Positions 50,417 through 59,198 of a stretch of DNA of 64,000 nt are shown here, piece by piece. Position numbers and translations under genes: made by a program. The notes under the pieces were generated by a model. It was not told the DNA's origin, ran no database searches, and saw nothing but the letters and a program-made list of their open reading frames with translations. How positions within the stretch are numbered: the stretch's first letter is position 1; each line of letters opens with the position of its first letter. This DNA comes from Streptomyces sp. NBC_01571 (lineage in GTDB: Bacteria > Actinomycetota > Actinomycetes > Streptomycetales > Streptomycetaceae). The stretch is from the NCBI RefSeq assembly GCF_026339875.1, contig NZ_JAPEPZ010000001.1, positions 2,604,001 through 2,668,000 of the forward strand. Direction: 5' to 3'.

Positions 50417-51361
50417 TCAGGTCACGTCGTCATAACCGTTGACCCGGTCCGGGGACGCCTGCCCGGGCAGTGCCCTGCTGGCCGACACCGTCTCGACCTC
50501 CCCGATGTCCTCGGGCGTGAGGTCCAGCTCGGAGGCTTCGTCGTCGTCGGGGCCCTCGGCCTCGCGGCGGCGCTTGCGCCGGTCGTTCAGCAGCGAGAAG
50601 GCGGTCGCCATGAAGTACAGCACCCAGATCGGCCCGGCCAGCGCCAGCATGGTCAGCGGGTCGGTGCTGGGCGTGGCCACGGCCGCGAAGACCGTGATGC
50701 CCATGATCATGCCGCGCCACCAGCCGAGCATGCGCCGGCCGGTGAGCACTCCGGTCAGGTTCAGCATGACCAGCAGCAGGGGCAGCTCGAAGGAGAGCCC
50801 GAAGACGAGCACCATGCGGACGATGAGGTCCAGCAGGTCGTCGAGGGGCAGCTGGTTGTCGAGGTCCGCGGGCGAGAAGCCGAGGAGGACCGTCGCCATC
50901 GTCGGCAGCGTCTTGTACGCGAAGAAGGCGCCGCCCAGGAACAGCGGGACGCCCGTGCCCACGAACGCCAGCGCGTACTTCTTCTCGTGCCGGTGCAGGC
51001 CGGGAACGATGAAGGCCCACAGCTGGTAGAGCCAGATCGGGGACGCGAAGATCACACCGGCCATCAGCGAGACCTTGAGCGCGAGCGTGAACGGCGTCAG
51101 CAGGCCGTTCAGCACGATGCGGGCGCAGGTGCCGCTCCGCTGCTGCGCGAGTTCCGACAGGGTGGACCGGCAGCCCACCGCGTCCAGAATCGGGTTCGTG
51201 AAGAACTCGATGATGTTCTTGTAGTAGAAGGCGGCCACGACGGTGACGACGACGATGGCCAGAACGGCCTTCGCGAGCCGGTTGCGGAGCTCACGAAGGT
51301 GCTCCGCGAGGGGCATCCGTCCCTCGGGGTCCTTCTCCTTCTTGCGGGCAGACTTGAGCAA
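50417..51361 (-). CDS. tatC: Sec-independent (Tat) translocase protein TatC
   Basis: 314 residues with six membrane helices. The N-terminus RMPLAEHLRELRNRLAKAVLA carries the conserved HLxELRxR signal-recognition loop; FTLALKVSLMAGVIFASPIWLYQLWAFIVPGLHRHEK and the Pro/Glu-containing loop FGLSFELPLLL are also conserved. TatC binds twin-arginine signal peptides with TatA/TatB. A long charged cytoplasmic tail follows the last helix. Starts at TTG (51359-51361), 47 bp after the tatA stop. Confidence 0.97.
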   Translation of the reverse strand: MLKSARKKEKDPEGRMPLAEHLRELRNRLAKAVLAIVVVTVVAAFYYKNIIEFFTNPILDAVGCRSTLSELAQQRSGTCARIVLNGLLTPFTLALKVSLMAGVIFASPIWLYQLWAFIVPGLHRHEKKYALAFVGTGVPLFLGGAFFAYKTLPTMATVLLGFSPADLDNQLPLDDLLDLIVRMVLVFGLSFELPLLLVMLNLTGVLTGRRMLGWWRGMIMGITVFAAVATPSTDPLTMLALAGPIWVLYFMATAFSLLNDRRKRRREAEGPDDDEASELDLTPEDIGEVETVSASRALPGQASPDRVNGYDDVT

Positions 51362-51408
51362 CCCACGTCCTCATCTCGTGCGGCGGGCCGGAGACGTCCG
51401 GCCCTGCG

Positions 51409-51693
51409 TCAGCGCTTGGTCGTGTCCGTGGGCTCGCTGACCGGACGGGCGCTGGTCACGTCGCCGGGCGCGGCCTGGATGGTGCGCTGGGCCGGGGTCT
51501 GCTCGTCGGTGCTGGGCGGGCCGGCCGGGGCGGGGTTGCTGCCCTCGTCCTTCATGGCCTTGGCCTCGCTCTTCAGAATGCGTGCGGACTTGCCGAGGGA
51601 GCGCGCCATGTCCGGAAGCTTCTTCGCGCCGAACAGCAGGATGATGACGACGAGGATGAGAATGATCTCGGGAGCTCCGAGCCTTCCGAACAT
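51409..51693 (-). CDS. tatA: Sec-independent (Tat) translocase protein TatA
   Basis: 94 residues: one short helix (FGRLGAPEIILILVVIILLFG), the FGAKKLPDMARSLGKSARI amphipathic helix typical of TatA, and a disordered tail. It forms the pore ring with TatC. ATG start 51693. The leader holds an inverted repeat (51784-51819) and a palindrome CGGACA-TG-TGTCCG (51746-51759). Confidence 0.97.
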   Translation of the reverse strand: MFGRLGAPEIILILVVIILLFGAKKLPDMARSLGKSARILKSEAKAMKDEGSNPAPAGPPSTDEQTPAQRTIQAAPGDVTSARPVSEPTDTTKR

Positions 51694-51783
51694 AAGTCTT
51701 TACCTTCTCACCGAGGCTGCAGGGGCGGGGTACTGCCCGATCGGTCGGACATGTGTCCGGTCGTCGTGTTGACAGCGATCGTA

Positions 51784-51819
51784 ACGCTCAGGGGTGAACG
51801 CGAGGCAATCCCTGAGCGT
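51784..51819. promoter_or_regulatory. 10-bp inverted repeat upstream of tatA
   Basis: ACGCTCAGGG (51784-51793) and CCCTGAGCGT (51810-51819) are perfect inverse complements separated by 16 bases. It may terminate the upstream paf transcript or act in the tatA leader; no U-tract follows on the minus strand. Confidence 0.5.
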
Positions 51820-51950
51820 ACTCCCGGTCGCGGCCCGCGCCTCTTTCTTCGGACCGCGATCAGAAGCCTACCTGTCCACACTGGCAAGTTGACAGGCTCG
51901 AATGACGCATTGCGCAACCCTGGAACGACTCTTACCGGGCGCCTGCGAGG

Positions 51951-52145
51951 TCACAGGCCGTCCACGGAGCGCGCGGCCCCGACGGTCGCCCGCTCCAGGT
52001 CGTCGGCCGCCCTGTTGATACGGCGTGCGGAGTCCGTCACCTGCCGTCCCAGGCGTTCCGCCTCCAGGAAGACACGGACGGCGAGCACGCCGAGAACGGC
52101 CATTCCCAGGAAACCCACAGCGATCGCACACATCGGCCAGAACAT
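51951..52145 (-). CDS. Small membrane protein with DivIC-like helix
   Basis: 64 residues: one membrane helix (CAIAVGFLGMAVLGVLAVRVF) followed by an amphipathic helix (RLGRQVTDSARRINRAADDLERATVGAARSV). Conserved in position in actinobacteria between pafC and tatA, function unknown. ATG start 52145. It ends 257 bp before tatA. Confidence 0.8.
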   Translation of the reverse strand: MFWPMCAIAVGFLGMAVLGVLAVRVFLEAERLGRQVTDSARRINRAADDLERATVGAARSVDGL

Positions 52146-52154
52146 GGGGCGAGC

Positions 52155-52550
52155 CTAGAGCGTCGAGTGCAGGCGCAGCGTCCGCACCCCGCCTCCGGTG
52201 AGGAGTTCGACGATCCGCTCGCCCGCGGGCTTGCGGACCGCGGCGCCGCACTCGGTGCAGGTGAACGAGTAGAAGGTGGTCCGGCTCGAGGCGCCGATCG
52301 CCAGCATCAGGGCGTTCGCCCGGAGCTCCAGCCGGGCCCGGCAGTCGGGGCAGCCGGCCTTGAACAGCACGTCGGCCACCCTGCGCATCCCGGCGAACGC
52401 GCTGACCACCGTCATCTCGGCGGCGCTGGGTGTCCCCCCGGCCCTCACCGCTCCCCCGGCCCTCACCGCTCCCCCGGCTCTCTCCGGCCTCCCGGCCCTG
52501 GCCGTGACACCGGCCCTCTCCGACCCACCAGACGTCGCCGACGTGGTCAA
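52155..52550 (-). CDS. Zinc-ribbon-like small protein with repeat-encoded N-terminus
   Basis: 131 residues if started at TTG 52548-52550, which overlaps the pafC stop as TTGA; alternatively 86 residues from ATG 52415. The conserved part MTVVSAFAGMRRVADVLFKAGCPDCRARLEL...FTCTECGAAV has two CxxC pairs that form a zinc ribbon, then a C-terminal helix/strand (ERIVELLTGGGVRTLRLHS). The extra N-terminus is (RAGGAV)n encoded by an 18-bp repeat and is probably not part of the fold. Conserved neighbour of pafC; function unknown. Confidence 0.7.
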   Translation of the reverse strand: MTTSATSGGSERAGVTARAGRPERAGGAVRAGGAVRAGGTPSAAEMTVVSAFAGMRRVADVLFKAGCPDCRARLELRANALMLAIGASSRTTFYSFTCTECGAAVRKPAGERIVELLTGGGVRTLRLHSTL

Positions 52551-53569
52551 AGCCCCTGCTCCTGCCTGTCGTACGGTCGGTCCTGGACTCCGTCGTCGTC
52601 GAGCCCGTCGTAGGCCGCCAGCGCCTCACGGGCCGCCTGTCGCGCGCTGTCCGCCAGCTCCGGCGGTGACACGATCCGGCCGTCACGGCCGAGGCGCAGA
52701 GCCAGCCGCCGCAGCGACGCGGGGTCGGGGGTCCGCAGAGTGATACGCAGCCCGCCGTCCGGCAGTTCATCCGCGCTGTCGTGCGGGTAGTACTCCGCGA
52801 CCCAGCGCCCGCCCGGTCCGACCTCGATCACCACCTCGGGATCCTCGGCGGCGGGCTGCACCAGCCCCTCGGACAGATCCCTCAGCTCGACCTCGGGCGG
52901 CGCGGAGGGCTCGTCGAGAATGCGGATCTCGGCGACCCGGTCGAGCCGGAAGGTCCGGCGCGCCTCGGAGCGCCGGCACCAGGCCTCCACGTAGGTGTGG
53001 CCGACGCTGACCAGGCGGATCGGGTCGATCTCGCGCTCGGTGAGCTCGTCGCGCGAGGGCGAGTAGTAGCGGATCCACAGCCGGCGGCGCTCGGAGATCG
53101 CCCGGTCGACGTCCGCGAAGACCCCGCCCTCGGACTCGAAGGTCACCGAGAGCCGGGAGCTGGCGCCCGCCGCCTCTCCCGAGGCGGCCTCCACCTTGGC
53201 GGTGGCGCGCAGCAGCGCCTGCCGGTCGCCCTCCCGCAGCCCGGGGAGGGTGGAGACCGCGCGGGCGGCCACCAGCAGCGCGGTCGCCTCGTCCGCGGCG
53301 ATACGGAGCGGTGAGGCGACGTCGTCCGGGTTGTGCCACCAGATGCGGTCGCCGTCGGTGTCGATGTCGAGCAGGTCGCCGCCGCGGAAACTCGTCCCGC
53401 ACAGCGGCAGCACGTCGAGGTCGGAGATCAGTTCGTCCTCGGTGGTCCCGAAGGCCCGGGCGACGTCGCCGACGCGCGCGCCGGGGCGCTCGCGCAGGTA
53501 GGTCACCAGGGAGAGCATCCGCCGGGTCTGGTCGATCGCGTTCGTGGGCCTGGCCGGTTTTCCTGCCAC
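52547..53569 (-). CDS. pafC: WYL-domain transcriptional regulator PafC
   Basis: 340 residues from GTG 53567-53569 (VAGKPARPTNAIDQTRRML). N-terminal HTH (VTYLRERPGARVGDVARAFGTTEDELISDLDVL), central WYL domain (ISERRRLWIRYYSPSRDELTEREIDPIRLVSVGHTYVEAWCRRSEARRTFRLDR) and C-terminal WCX region. PafB and PafC form a heteromeric activator of the mycobacterial mitomycin/DNA-damage response. It is downstream of and close to pafB. Confidence 0.95.
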   Translation of the reverse strand: MAGKPARPTNAIDQTRRMLSLVTYLRERPGARVGDVARAFGTTEDELISDLDVLPLCGTSFRGGDLLDIDTDGDRIWWHNPDDVASPLRIAADEATALLVAARAVSTLPGLREGDRQALLRATAKVEAASGEAAGASSRLSVTFESEGGVFADVDRAISERRRLWIRYYSPSRDELTEREIDPIRLVSVGHTYVEAWCRRSEARRTFRLDRVAEIRILDEPSAPPEVELRDLSEGLVQPAAEDPEVVIEVGPGGRWVAEYYPHDSADELPDGGLRITLRTPDPASLRRLALRLGRDGRIVSPPELADSARQAAREALAAYDGLDDDGVQDRPYDRQEQGL

Positions 53570-53585
53570 TTTCCTACGTTCCCCC

Positions 53586-54563
53586 TCAGCCCTTGGCCAC
53601 GGCGCGCAGCCGGTCCAGCACGTCGGCCCGCAGCTCGGCGGGTTCCAGGACGACGACGTCGGGCCCGAACTCGACGAGCCACGCGTCCAGACCGTGCCCG
53701 TACGGAATCTCCAACTCGTCCCAGCCGTCTCCCCGTTCCCGGACCGAGACGGCCTTGGCCCGCAGCGGGTATCCGGAGCCGGTACGCAGCCGGATCCGCG
53801 CGGAGCGGTCGGCGATCTCGCCCGCCCAGCCCGCGACCGTCTCCCGCACGGTGACGACGTCGGGCACCTCGGCCGTGTAGCGGCCGGCCCGGGCGCGGAC
53901 CTTGCCGGTGATCCGCGAGAGCCGGAAGACGCGCTCGGCACCGCGGTCGCGGTCCCAGCCCGCCAGGTACCAGTGGCCGCGCCAGCATTCCAGGGCCCAG
54001 GGCTCGACCTGCCGGGTCTCGGGGTGCGCGGCGGTGGCCTTGCGGTAGTCGAAGACGACCGGGCGGCGGTCGCGGCAGGCCAGCATCAGCGGCTCGAAGG
54101 CCGCCTCGTGCACGGGGATGTGCGGCTCCAGGGCGCCGTGGGCCTCGTACGGGTCCACGTCCTCGGGGAGGCCCGCGGCACGCAGTTTCTGCAGGGCGCC
54201 GCTCGCCGCGCCGGCCAGCCGCGCCTGCTGCCAGACCTTGGCGGCGAGGCCGAGGGCGGCGGCCTCCTCGGCGTCGAGGGTGATGGGCGGCAGACTGTTG
54301 CTGTCGCGGCGGGCGAGGTAGCCCACCTCGCCGTCCAGGTTCTCCACGGTCTCGATGACCAGGCCGAGCTCGCGCAGGTCGTCCTTGTCGCGTTCGAACA
54401 TCCGGTTGAAGGAGTCGTCGGACGAGGCCGCTCCCCTGCCCGGCCTGAACGCCTCCACATAGGCCTCGATGGAATCGCGCAGTTCGCGCTTGCTGAGCGG
54501 CCGTCGTGTCCCGAGCAGACACAGCGCCAGGTTCATCAGCCGCTCGGCCTTGGCAATGGCCAT
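53586..54563 (-). CDS. pafB: WYL-domain transcriptional regulator PafB
   Basis: 325 residues from ATG 54561-54563 (MAIAKAERLMNLALCLLGTRRPLSKRELR). N-terminal HTH and central WYL domain (RRPVVFDYRKATAAHPETRQVEPWALECWRGHWYLAGWDRDRGAERVFRLSR) match PafB, the partner of PafC in the DNA-damage regulon. The gene starts after a terminator hairpin, so it likely has its own promoter in 54564-54630. Confidence 0.95.
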   Translation of the reverse strand: MAIAKAERLMNLALCLLGTRRPLSKRELRDSIEAYVEAFRPGRGAASSDDSFNRMFERDKDDLRELGLVIETVENLDGEVGYLARRDSNSLPPITLDAEEAAALGLAAKVWQQARLAGAASGALQKLRAAGLPEDVDPYEAHGALEPHIPVHEAAFEPLMLACRDRRPVVFDYRKATAAHPETRQVEPWALECWRGHWYLAGWDRDRGAERVFRLSRITGKVRARAGRYTAEVPDVVTVRETVAGWAGEIADRSARIRLRTGSGYPLRAKAVSVRERGDGWDELEIPYGHGLDAWLVEFGPDVVVLEPAELRADVLDRLRAVAKG

Positions 54564-54630
54564 CGACGCCCTTCCTATGGTGCTTCCGACCGATGACCGT
54601 ACCGCTCCGGGGTGTCGTGGCAAAAGCCGA

Positions 54631-54658
54631 GGGCCCATGCCCGGACAGGCATGGGCCC
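54631..54658 (-). terminator. Perfect 11-bp hairpin between the FKBP gene and pafB
   Basis: GGGCCCATGCC pairs with GGCATGGGCCC around CGGACA; on the minus strand it is followed by TCGGCTTTTGCC. A second hairpin (ATGGGGAGCC/GGCTCCCCAT, 54838-54860) lies closer to the FKBP stop. The 302-bp gap 54564-54865 holds these hairpins and the pafB promoter; no gene. Confidence 0.75.
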
Positions 54659-54865
54659 CAGATGATCGAATCCGGTCGTATCCCGATCACACGGTGTACG
54701 AAGATCGGACCAGGGTGCGACCTTCACGATGATCGGACCGGAGTCACCGACCCCTCGGTCGTCGCATCGGAAACAGCGCTCCGCGATCGTCCGGTCCCGG
54801 AGCGCTCCCCCGGGACCGGTCGCCCGGTCCCGGGCGATGGGGAGCCGTGGCTCCCCATGCCGCTG

Positions 54866-55237
54866 TCAGACCGCGACCAGGTCGCAGACGAAGATCAGCG
54901 TCTCGCCGGGGGCGATCCGGCCGCCGGCGCCGCGGTCCCCGTAGGCGAGGTGTGCCGGGATGGTCAGCTGACGGCGGCCGCCGACCTTCATGCCCTGCAC
55001 GCCCTGGTCCCAGCCGCTGATGACCTGGCCGACACCGAGCTGGAACTCCAGCGGGTTGCCGCGGTTCCAGGAGGCGTCGAACTCCTCGCCGGTGGAGAAG
55101 GCCACGCCCACGTAGTGGACCTTGACGAAGTCCCCGGCCTTGGCGACCGGGCCGTCGCCCTCCCAGATTTCCTTGATCTCGAGGTCCGCCGGGGGCTCGC
55201 CGCCCGGGAAGTCGATCTCGGGCTTCTCGATGCTCAC
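54866..55237 (-). CDS. FKBP-type peptidyl-prolyl cis-trans isomerase
   Basis: 123 residues from GTG 55235-55237. Classic FKBP core: VKVHYVGVAFSTGEEFDASWNRGNPLEFQLGVGQVISGWDQGVQGMKVGGRRQLTIPAHLAYGDRGAGGRIAPGETLIFVCDLV, with the aromatic Tyr/Phe/Trp pocket residues intact. Cytosolic. An upstream extension to 55303 lacks a ribosome binding site. Near pafA in many actinobacteria. Confidence 0.93.
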   Translation of the reverse strand: MSIEKPEIDFPGGEPPADLEIKEIWEGDGPVAKAGDFVKVHYVGVAFSTGEEFDASWNRGNPLEFQLGVGQVISGWDQGVQGMKVGGRRQLTIPAHLAYGDRGAGGRIAPGETLIFVCDLVAV

Positions 55238-55316
55238 GTCTCTCGCTCCTGCTTGTTCGCGTTGGTTCGCGTGGTGCCCTTGAGGCACCACCGACAGTCT
55301 CACATCCCTGACGGGC

Positions 55317-56318
55317 TCACATCTTCGCCAGGATGTCGACCGTGAAGACCAGCGTGGAGTCCTTCTTGATGCCGCTGCCGCTCGGCGGGTTGTCGGCGTA
55401 ACCCAGGGCCGGCGGGATGACGATGAGGACGCGGCTGCCGACCTTCTTGCCCGTCAGGCCCTGCCCCCAGCCCTTGACGACCTGCTGGAGCGAGAACGAG
55501 GTCAGCTGACCGCGGCTGTACGTGGAGTCGAACTCCTTGCCGCCGTCCCACAGCACGCCCTTGTACTGCACCAGGACGCTGCTGTCCGCCTTGACCTCCT
55601 CGCCGTCGCCCTCGATGACGTAGTCCGCCACGAGCTTCGTCGGGGCCTTCACCTTCGGCACGTCGATGGAGGGGGCCTTGCCGTCGGTGTTCGTGCCGAC
55701 CTTCGGGAGGTTCGCGTCGTCCTGCGCGACGACCTTGCCCTTGGCGGAGCTCTTCGCGTTGAAGGTGTTCTCGATGTCGACGACGAACACCAGCGTGTCG
55801 GTGCCCTTGATGCCCGCCTGCGTGTTGCCCTGTTTGCCGTAGCCCCAGGTCGGCGGGACGGCCATCTCGACGCGGCTGCCGACCTTCTTGCCCACGAGGC
55901 CGTAGCGCCAGCCGTCGATGATGCTGCCCTGCGCGAGCTGGATGACCAGCGACGTCTTGCGGTCGTAGGAGTTGTCGAAGACCTTCCCCGTGCTCCAGAC
56001 CTGGCCGAGGTAGTTGGCCTGGACGTAGTCGTTCTCCGCGACCGTCCCGCCGTTGCCCGCGATGACCGTCCTGACCGCCAGGTCCTTCGACGGGTCTCCG
56101 CTGCCCTTGGCCACGGTCGGCTTCTCACCGAACTTCGTCCCGGCCGTGATGGCCGGCAGCGGACCGTCCACGATCTTCGGCGGCGGTACCGAGGAGGCGG
56201 AGGGCGAAGGCGACGGGCTGCTGCTGGACTTGGCCCGGTCCGACTTGTTGTCGTCACCGCATCCGGCGAGAGTGACCAGTCCTGCGGGTACGGCAAGGAG
56301 AAGTGAGCGTCGGCGCAC
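55317..56318 (-). CDS. Lipoprotein with two FKBP domains
   Basis: 333 residues. Signal peptide with lipobox LAGC (MRRRSLLLAVPAGLVTLAGC), a Ser/Pro linker, then two FKBP-type isomerase domains at about residues 75-190 (VQANYLGQVWSTGKVFDNSYDRKTSLVIQ) and about 205-333 (VLVQYKGVLWDGGKEFDSTYSRG). It is an extracytoplasmic foldase anchored to the membrane. It lies between pafA (with terminator) and the small FKBP gene. Confidence 0.92.
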   Translation of the reverse strand: MRRRSLLLAVPAGLVTLAGCGDDNKSDRAKSSSSPSPSPSASSVPPPKIVDGPLPAITAGTKFGEKPTVAKGSGDPSKDLAVRTVIAGNGGTVAENDYVQANYLGQVWSTGKVFDNSYDRKTSLVIQLAQGSIIDGWRYGLVGKKVGSRVEMAVPPTWGYGKQGNTQAGIKGTDTLVFVVDIENTFNAKSSAKGKVVAQDDANLPKVGTNTDGKAPSIDVPKVKAPTKLVADYVIEGDGEEVKADSSVLVQYKGVLWDGGKEFDSTYSRGQLTSFSLQQVVKGWGQGLTGKKVGSRVLIVIPPALGYADNPPSGSGIKKDSTLVFTVDILAKM

Positions 56319-56381
56319 GGTGGGGGCCTCGTATCGATCGATCTTGGTTGATGGCGTGCGCGCAACTCTACGACGTGAGAA

Positions 56382-56410
56382 GGGCGCCGTACGGAAAACG
56401 TACGGCGCCC
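56382..56410 (-). terminator. Perfect 12-bp hairpin after pafA
   Basis: GGGCGCCGTACG pairs with CGTACGGCGCCC around GAAAA, between the pafA stop and the lipoprotein start. Confidence 0.85.
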
Positions 56411-56446
56411 CGCGTTGCGTTCCGCGTCACTCGCGGAACGCCCGGC

Positions 56447-57808
56447 TCACATTCCGGCGATCAGCTTCTCCACCCGGTCGTCGACCGAACGGAACGGGTC
56501 CTTGCACAACACGGTGCGCTGTGCCTGGTCGTTGAGCTTGAGGTGGACCCAGTCGACGGTGAAATCGCGGCGCTGTTCCTGGGCACGCCGGATGAAGTCA
56601 CCGCGCAGCCGCGCCCGTGTGGTCTGCGGCGGCACGGACTTGCCCTCGAAGATCTTCAAGTCGTTGCAGATCCGCGCGGCTTGTCCCTTCCTCTCCAGCA
56701 GGTAGTACAGACCACGACGACGGTGGATGTCGTGGTAGGCGAGGTCTATCTGAGCGACCCTCGGATGCGACATCGTCATGTTGTGCTTGGCCCGGTACCG
56801 CTCGATGAGCTTGTACTTCATGACCCAGTCGATCTCGGTACCGATCCGGTCGAGGTCCTCCGCCTCGATCGAGTCGAGCGTGCGGCCCCACAGTTCGAGA
56901 ACCTGCTCGACGGTGCCCGTGCGGATGCCGCGGCGCTCGCAGAAGTCCACGGCCTTCTCGTAGTACTCGCGCTGCACCTCGAGGGCGGAGGCCTCACGGC
57001 CACTGGCCAGCCGCACCTTGCGGCGGCCCGTGATGTCGTGGCTCACCTCGCGGATCGCCCGGATCGGGTTCTCCAGAGTGAGGTCGCGCATCACCGTGCC
57101 GGCCTCGATCATGCGCAGCACCAGGTCGGTGGCGCCGACCTTCAGGAGCATGGTCGTCTCGGACATGTTCGAGTCGCCCACGATGACGTGCAGCCGGCGG
57201 TAGCGCTCGGCGTCGGCGTGCGGTTCGTCGCGGGTGTTGATGATGGGCCGGGAGCGGGTCGTCGCGGAGCTGACGCCCTCCCAGATGTGCTCGGCACGCT
57301 GGCTGACGCAGTACACGGCGCCGCGCGGAGTCTGCAACACCTTGCCGGCCCCGCACAGCAGCTGCCGCGTGACCAGGAACGGGATGAGGATGTCCGCGAG
57401 TCGGGAGAACTCCCCGTGGCGGGCCACCAGGTAGTTCTCGTGGCACCCGTACGAGTTGCCGGCCGAGTCGGTGTTGTTCTTGAACAGGTAGACGTCGCCC
57501 GCGATTCCTTCCTCGTGCAGGCGTCGTTCTGCGTCCACCAGGAGTCCTTCGAGAATGCGCTCGCCGGCTTTGTCGTGGGTGACGAGTTCCGTCACGTTGT
57601 CACATTCGGGTGTCGCGTATTCCGGATGTGATCCCACGTCGAGATAGAGGCGGGCACCGTTCCGCAGAAAGACATTGCTGCTGCGGCCCCATGACACGAC
57701 ACGGCGGAAGAGGTACCGCGCCACCTCGTCGGGAGACAGGCGCCGCTGTCCCCTGAACGTACACGTGACGCCGTACTCGTTCTCCAGCCCGAAAATGCGG
57801 CGGTCCAT
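56447..57808 (-). CDS. pafA: Pup-protein ligase PafA
   Basis: 453 residues. [18 protein letters not shown] start, [17 protein letters not shown] (the catalytic aspartate region), [65 protein letters not shown]: the glutamine-synthetase-like fold of PafA. It attaches the Pup C-terminal glutamate to target lysines for proteasomal degradation. Cytosolic. ATG 57808. Followed by a strong terminator. Confidence 0.98.
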   Translation of the reverse strand: MDRRIFGLENEYGVTCTFRGQRRLSPDEVARYLFRRVVSWGRSSNVFLRNGARLYLDVGSHPEYATPECDNVTELVTHDKAGERILEGLLVDAERRLHEEGIAGDVYLFKNNTDSAGNSYGCHENYLVARHGEFSRLADILIPFLVTRQLLCGAGKVLQTPRGAVYCVSQRAEHIWEGVSSATTRSRPIINTRDEPHADAERYRRLHVIVGDSNMSETTMLLKVGATDLVLRMIEAGTVMRDLTLENPIRAIREVSHDITGRRKVRLASGREASALEVQREYYEKAVDFCERRGIRTGTVEQVLELWGRTLDSIEAEDLDRIGTEIDWVMKYKLIERYRAKHNMTMSHPRVAQIDLAYHDIHRRRGLYYLLERKGQAARICNDLKIFEGKSVPPQTTRARLRGDFIRRAQEQRRDFTVDWVHLKLNDQAQRTVLCKDPFRSVDDRVEKLIAGM

Positions 57809-57817
57809 GACTGAACA

Positions 57818-59077
57818 TTACGCCCGATCCCCCGAGCTGAAACGGGGTTCGACGGCACGGTTTGGATCATTTTCCGATGAGACCGCAACTACCGCACCGT
57901 CCCCGGTAGCTGCGAGGACCCGCCCCGTGGCCAGCAGAACCACCAGCGCGGCGGCTCCCGCGACGCCCGGTACGGCGAAGCCCCAGACTGCCCCGCCCCA
58001 CTCCACGACCGGACCCGCGAGGCCCGTTCCGACCGACGCGCCCACGGTGAACGTGGTCACAAGCCAGGAAAACGCCTCGGTGACGGTGCCCTTAGGGGCA
58101 TGCCGGTCCACGATGATGAACGCGCACGCGATGCAGGGCGCGAGGAACACTCCGGCGAGGGCCGTGAGGGCCGTCATGGCGACCGCGCCCGGCATCAGCA
58201 GGAGCGGCAGGTAACACACCGCCAGGAAGGCCACCAGCACGCGCAGTCGCCGCTCGGGCGCGCCGGTCCACTGCCGCGCCCCGTACACCGTGCCGCCGAC
58301 GAGCGCGCCGAGGCCCAGGGCCGCCATCAGCCAGCCGTACACCGCGTCCCCGCCGTGGTCGTCGGCGTACGACACGGCGGCGACCGTGATCGAGCCGAGC
58401 GCGGACCCCACGAACAGGAACGCGCCGAGCAGGGCCAGCAGCCCCGGCGAGCGCAGCGCGCCGAGCCAGTGCGCCTCCCGGGGCGCCGAGCGCCACGCGC
58501 GCGAGGGGGGAGAGACGACCACCCACAGGGCGCCCAGCACCCCGATGCCGTTCAGGATCAGCAGCGCGGCCTGCGCGGACCAGAGCGACACGAACAGCGT
58601 CACCAGCAGGGGCCCGACGGTGAACATGACTTCCTGGGCCACCGCGTCCATCGCGTACGCGGTGTGCACCTGGTCGTCACGGCGCAGCACGGAGGGCCAC
58701 AGGGCACGCAGACCGCCTTCCAGCGGCGGCGTGAAGAGTCCGGCGACCACCATGGAGGCGTAGGCGACGGGCAGCGGGTCGGTGCCCGAGAGGGCGAAGA
58801 CGGCCATGCCGAGGGCCGAGACCAGCGCGGCGGGCAACTGGACGCGCGGCTGCCCGTAGAGGTCCACGAGCCGCCCGAGCAGCGGCTGCCCCACGGCGTT
58901 GGCCACCCCGTACACGGCGGCGAGCGCCCCGGCCAGACCGTACGTGCCGCCCTCGGCCCGGATGAACAGGACGACCGCGATGGCGGCCGTCGCGTTCGGC
59001 AGCCGCCCGGTGAGCGTGCCGGCGAGCAGCCGGGCGGCATGCCTCGCCCTGAGGATCTCCAGGTATCCCGCGGCCAT
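57818..59077 (-). CDS. MFS transporter
   Basis: 419 residues from ATG 59075-59077 (MAAGYLEILRARHAARLLAG) with about 12 membrane helices and the typical MFS loop (GQPLLGRLVDLYGQPRVQLPAALVSALG). Substrate unknown. Its stop is nine bases before pafA. It is divergent from a LacI-family regulator, which may control it. Confidence 0.88.
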   Translation of the reverse strand: MAAGYLEILRARHAARLLAGTLTGRLPNATAAIAVVLFIRAEGGTYGLAGALAAVYGVANAVGQPLLGRLVDLYGQPRVQLPAALVSALGMAVFALSGTDPLPVAYASMVVAGLFTPPLEGGLRALWPSVLRRDDQVHTAYAMDAVAQEVMFTVGPLLVTLFVSLWSAQAALLILNGIGVLGALWVVVSPPSRAWRSAPREAHWLGALRSPGLLALLGAFLFVGSALGSITVAAVSYADDHGGDAVYGWLMAALGLGALVGGTVYGARQWTGAPERRLRVLVAFLAVCYLPLLLMPGAVAMTALTALAGVFLAPCIACAFIIVDRHAPKGTVTEAFSWLVTTFTVGASVGTGLAGPVVEWGGAVWGFAVPGVAGAAALVVLLATGRVLAATGDGAVVAVSSENDPNRAVEPRFSSGDRA

Positions 59078-59125
59078 GTTCCCGCCTTCTCCGCCGGGCG
59101 CCCGAGGCGACCCGAAGCTACCAGT

Positions 59126-59137
59126 GTTACGTATAAC
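59126..59137. promoter_or_regulatory. GTTA-N4-TAAC dyad between MFS and LacI genes
   Basis: GTTACGTATAAC has 4-bp inverted arms in the short divergent promoter region; a LacI-family protein often binds such symmetric sites. Weak evidence. Confidence 0.3.
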
Positions 59138-59198
59138 GTCCCGTGCCATACGTACCATGTGCGCAGTCCGCGAGTCCAGACGAAGGAGCAGGTCGCCG

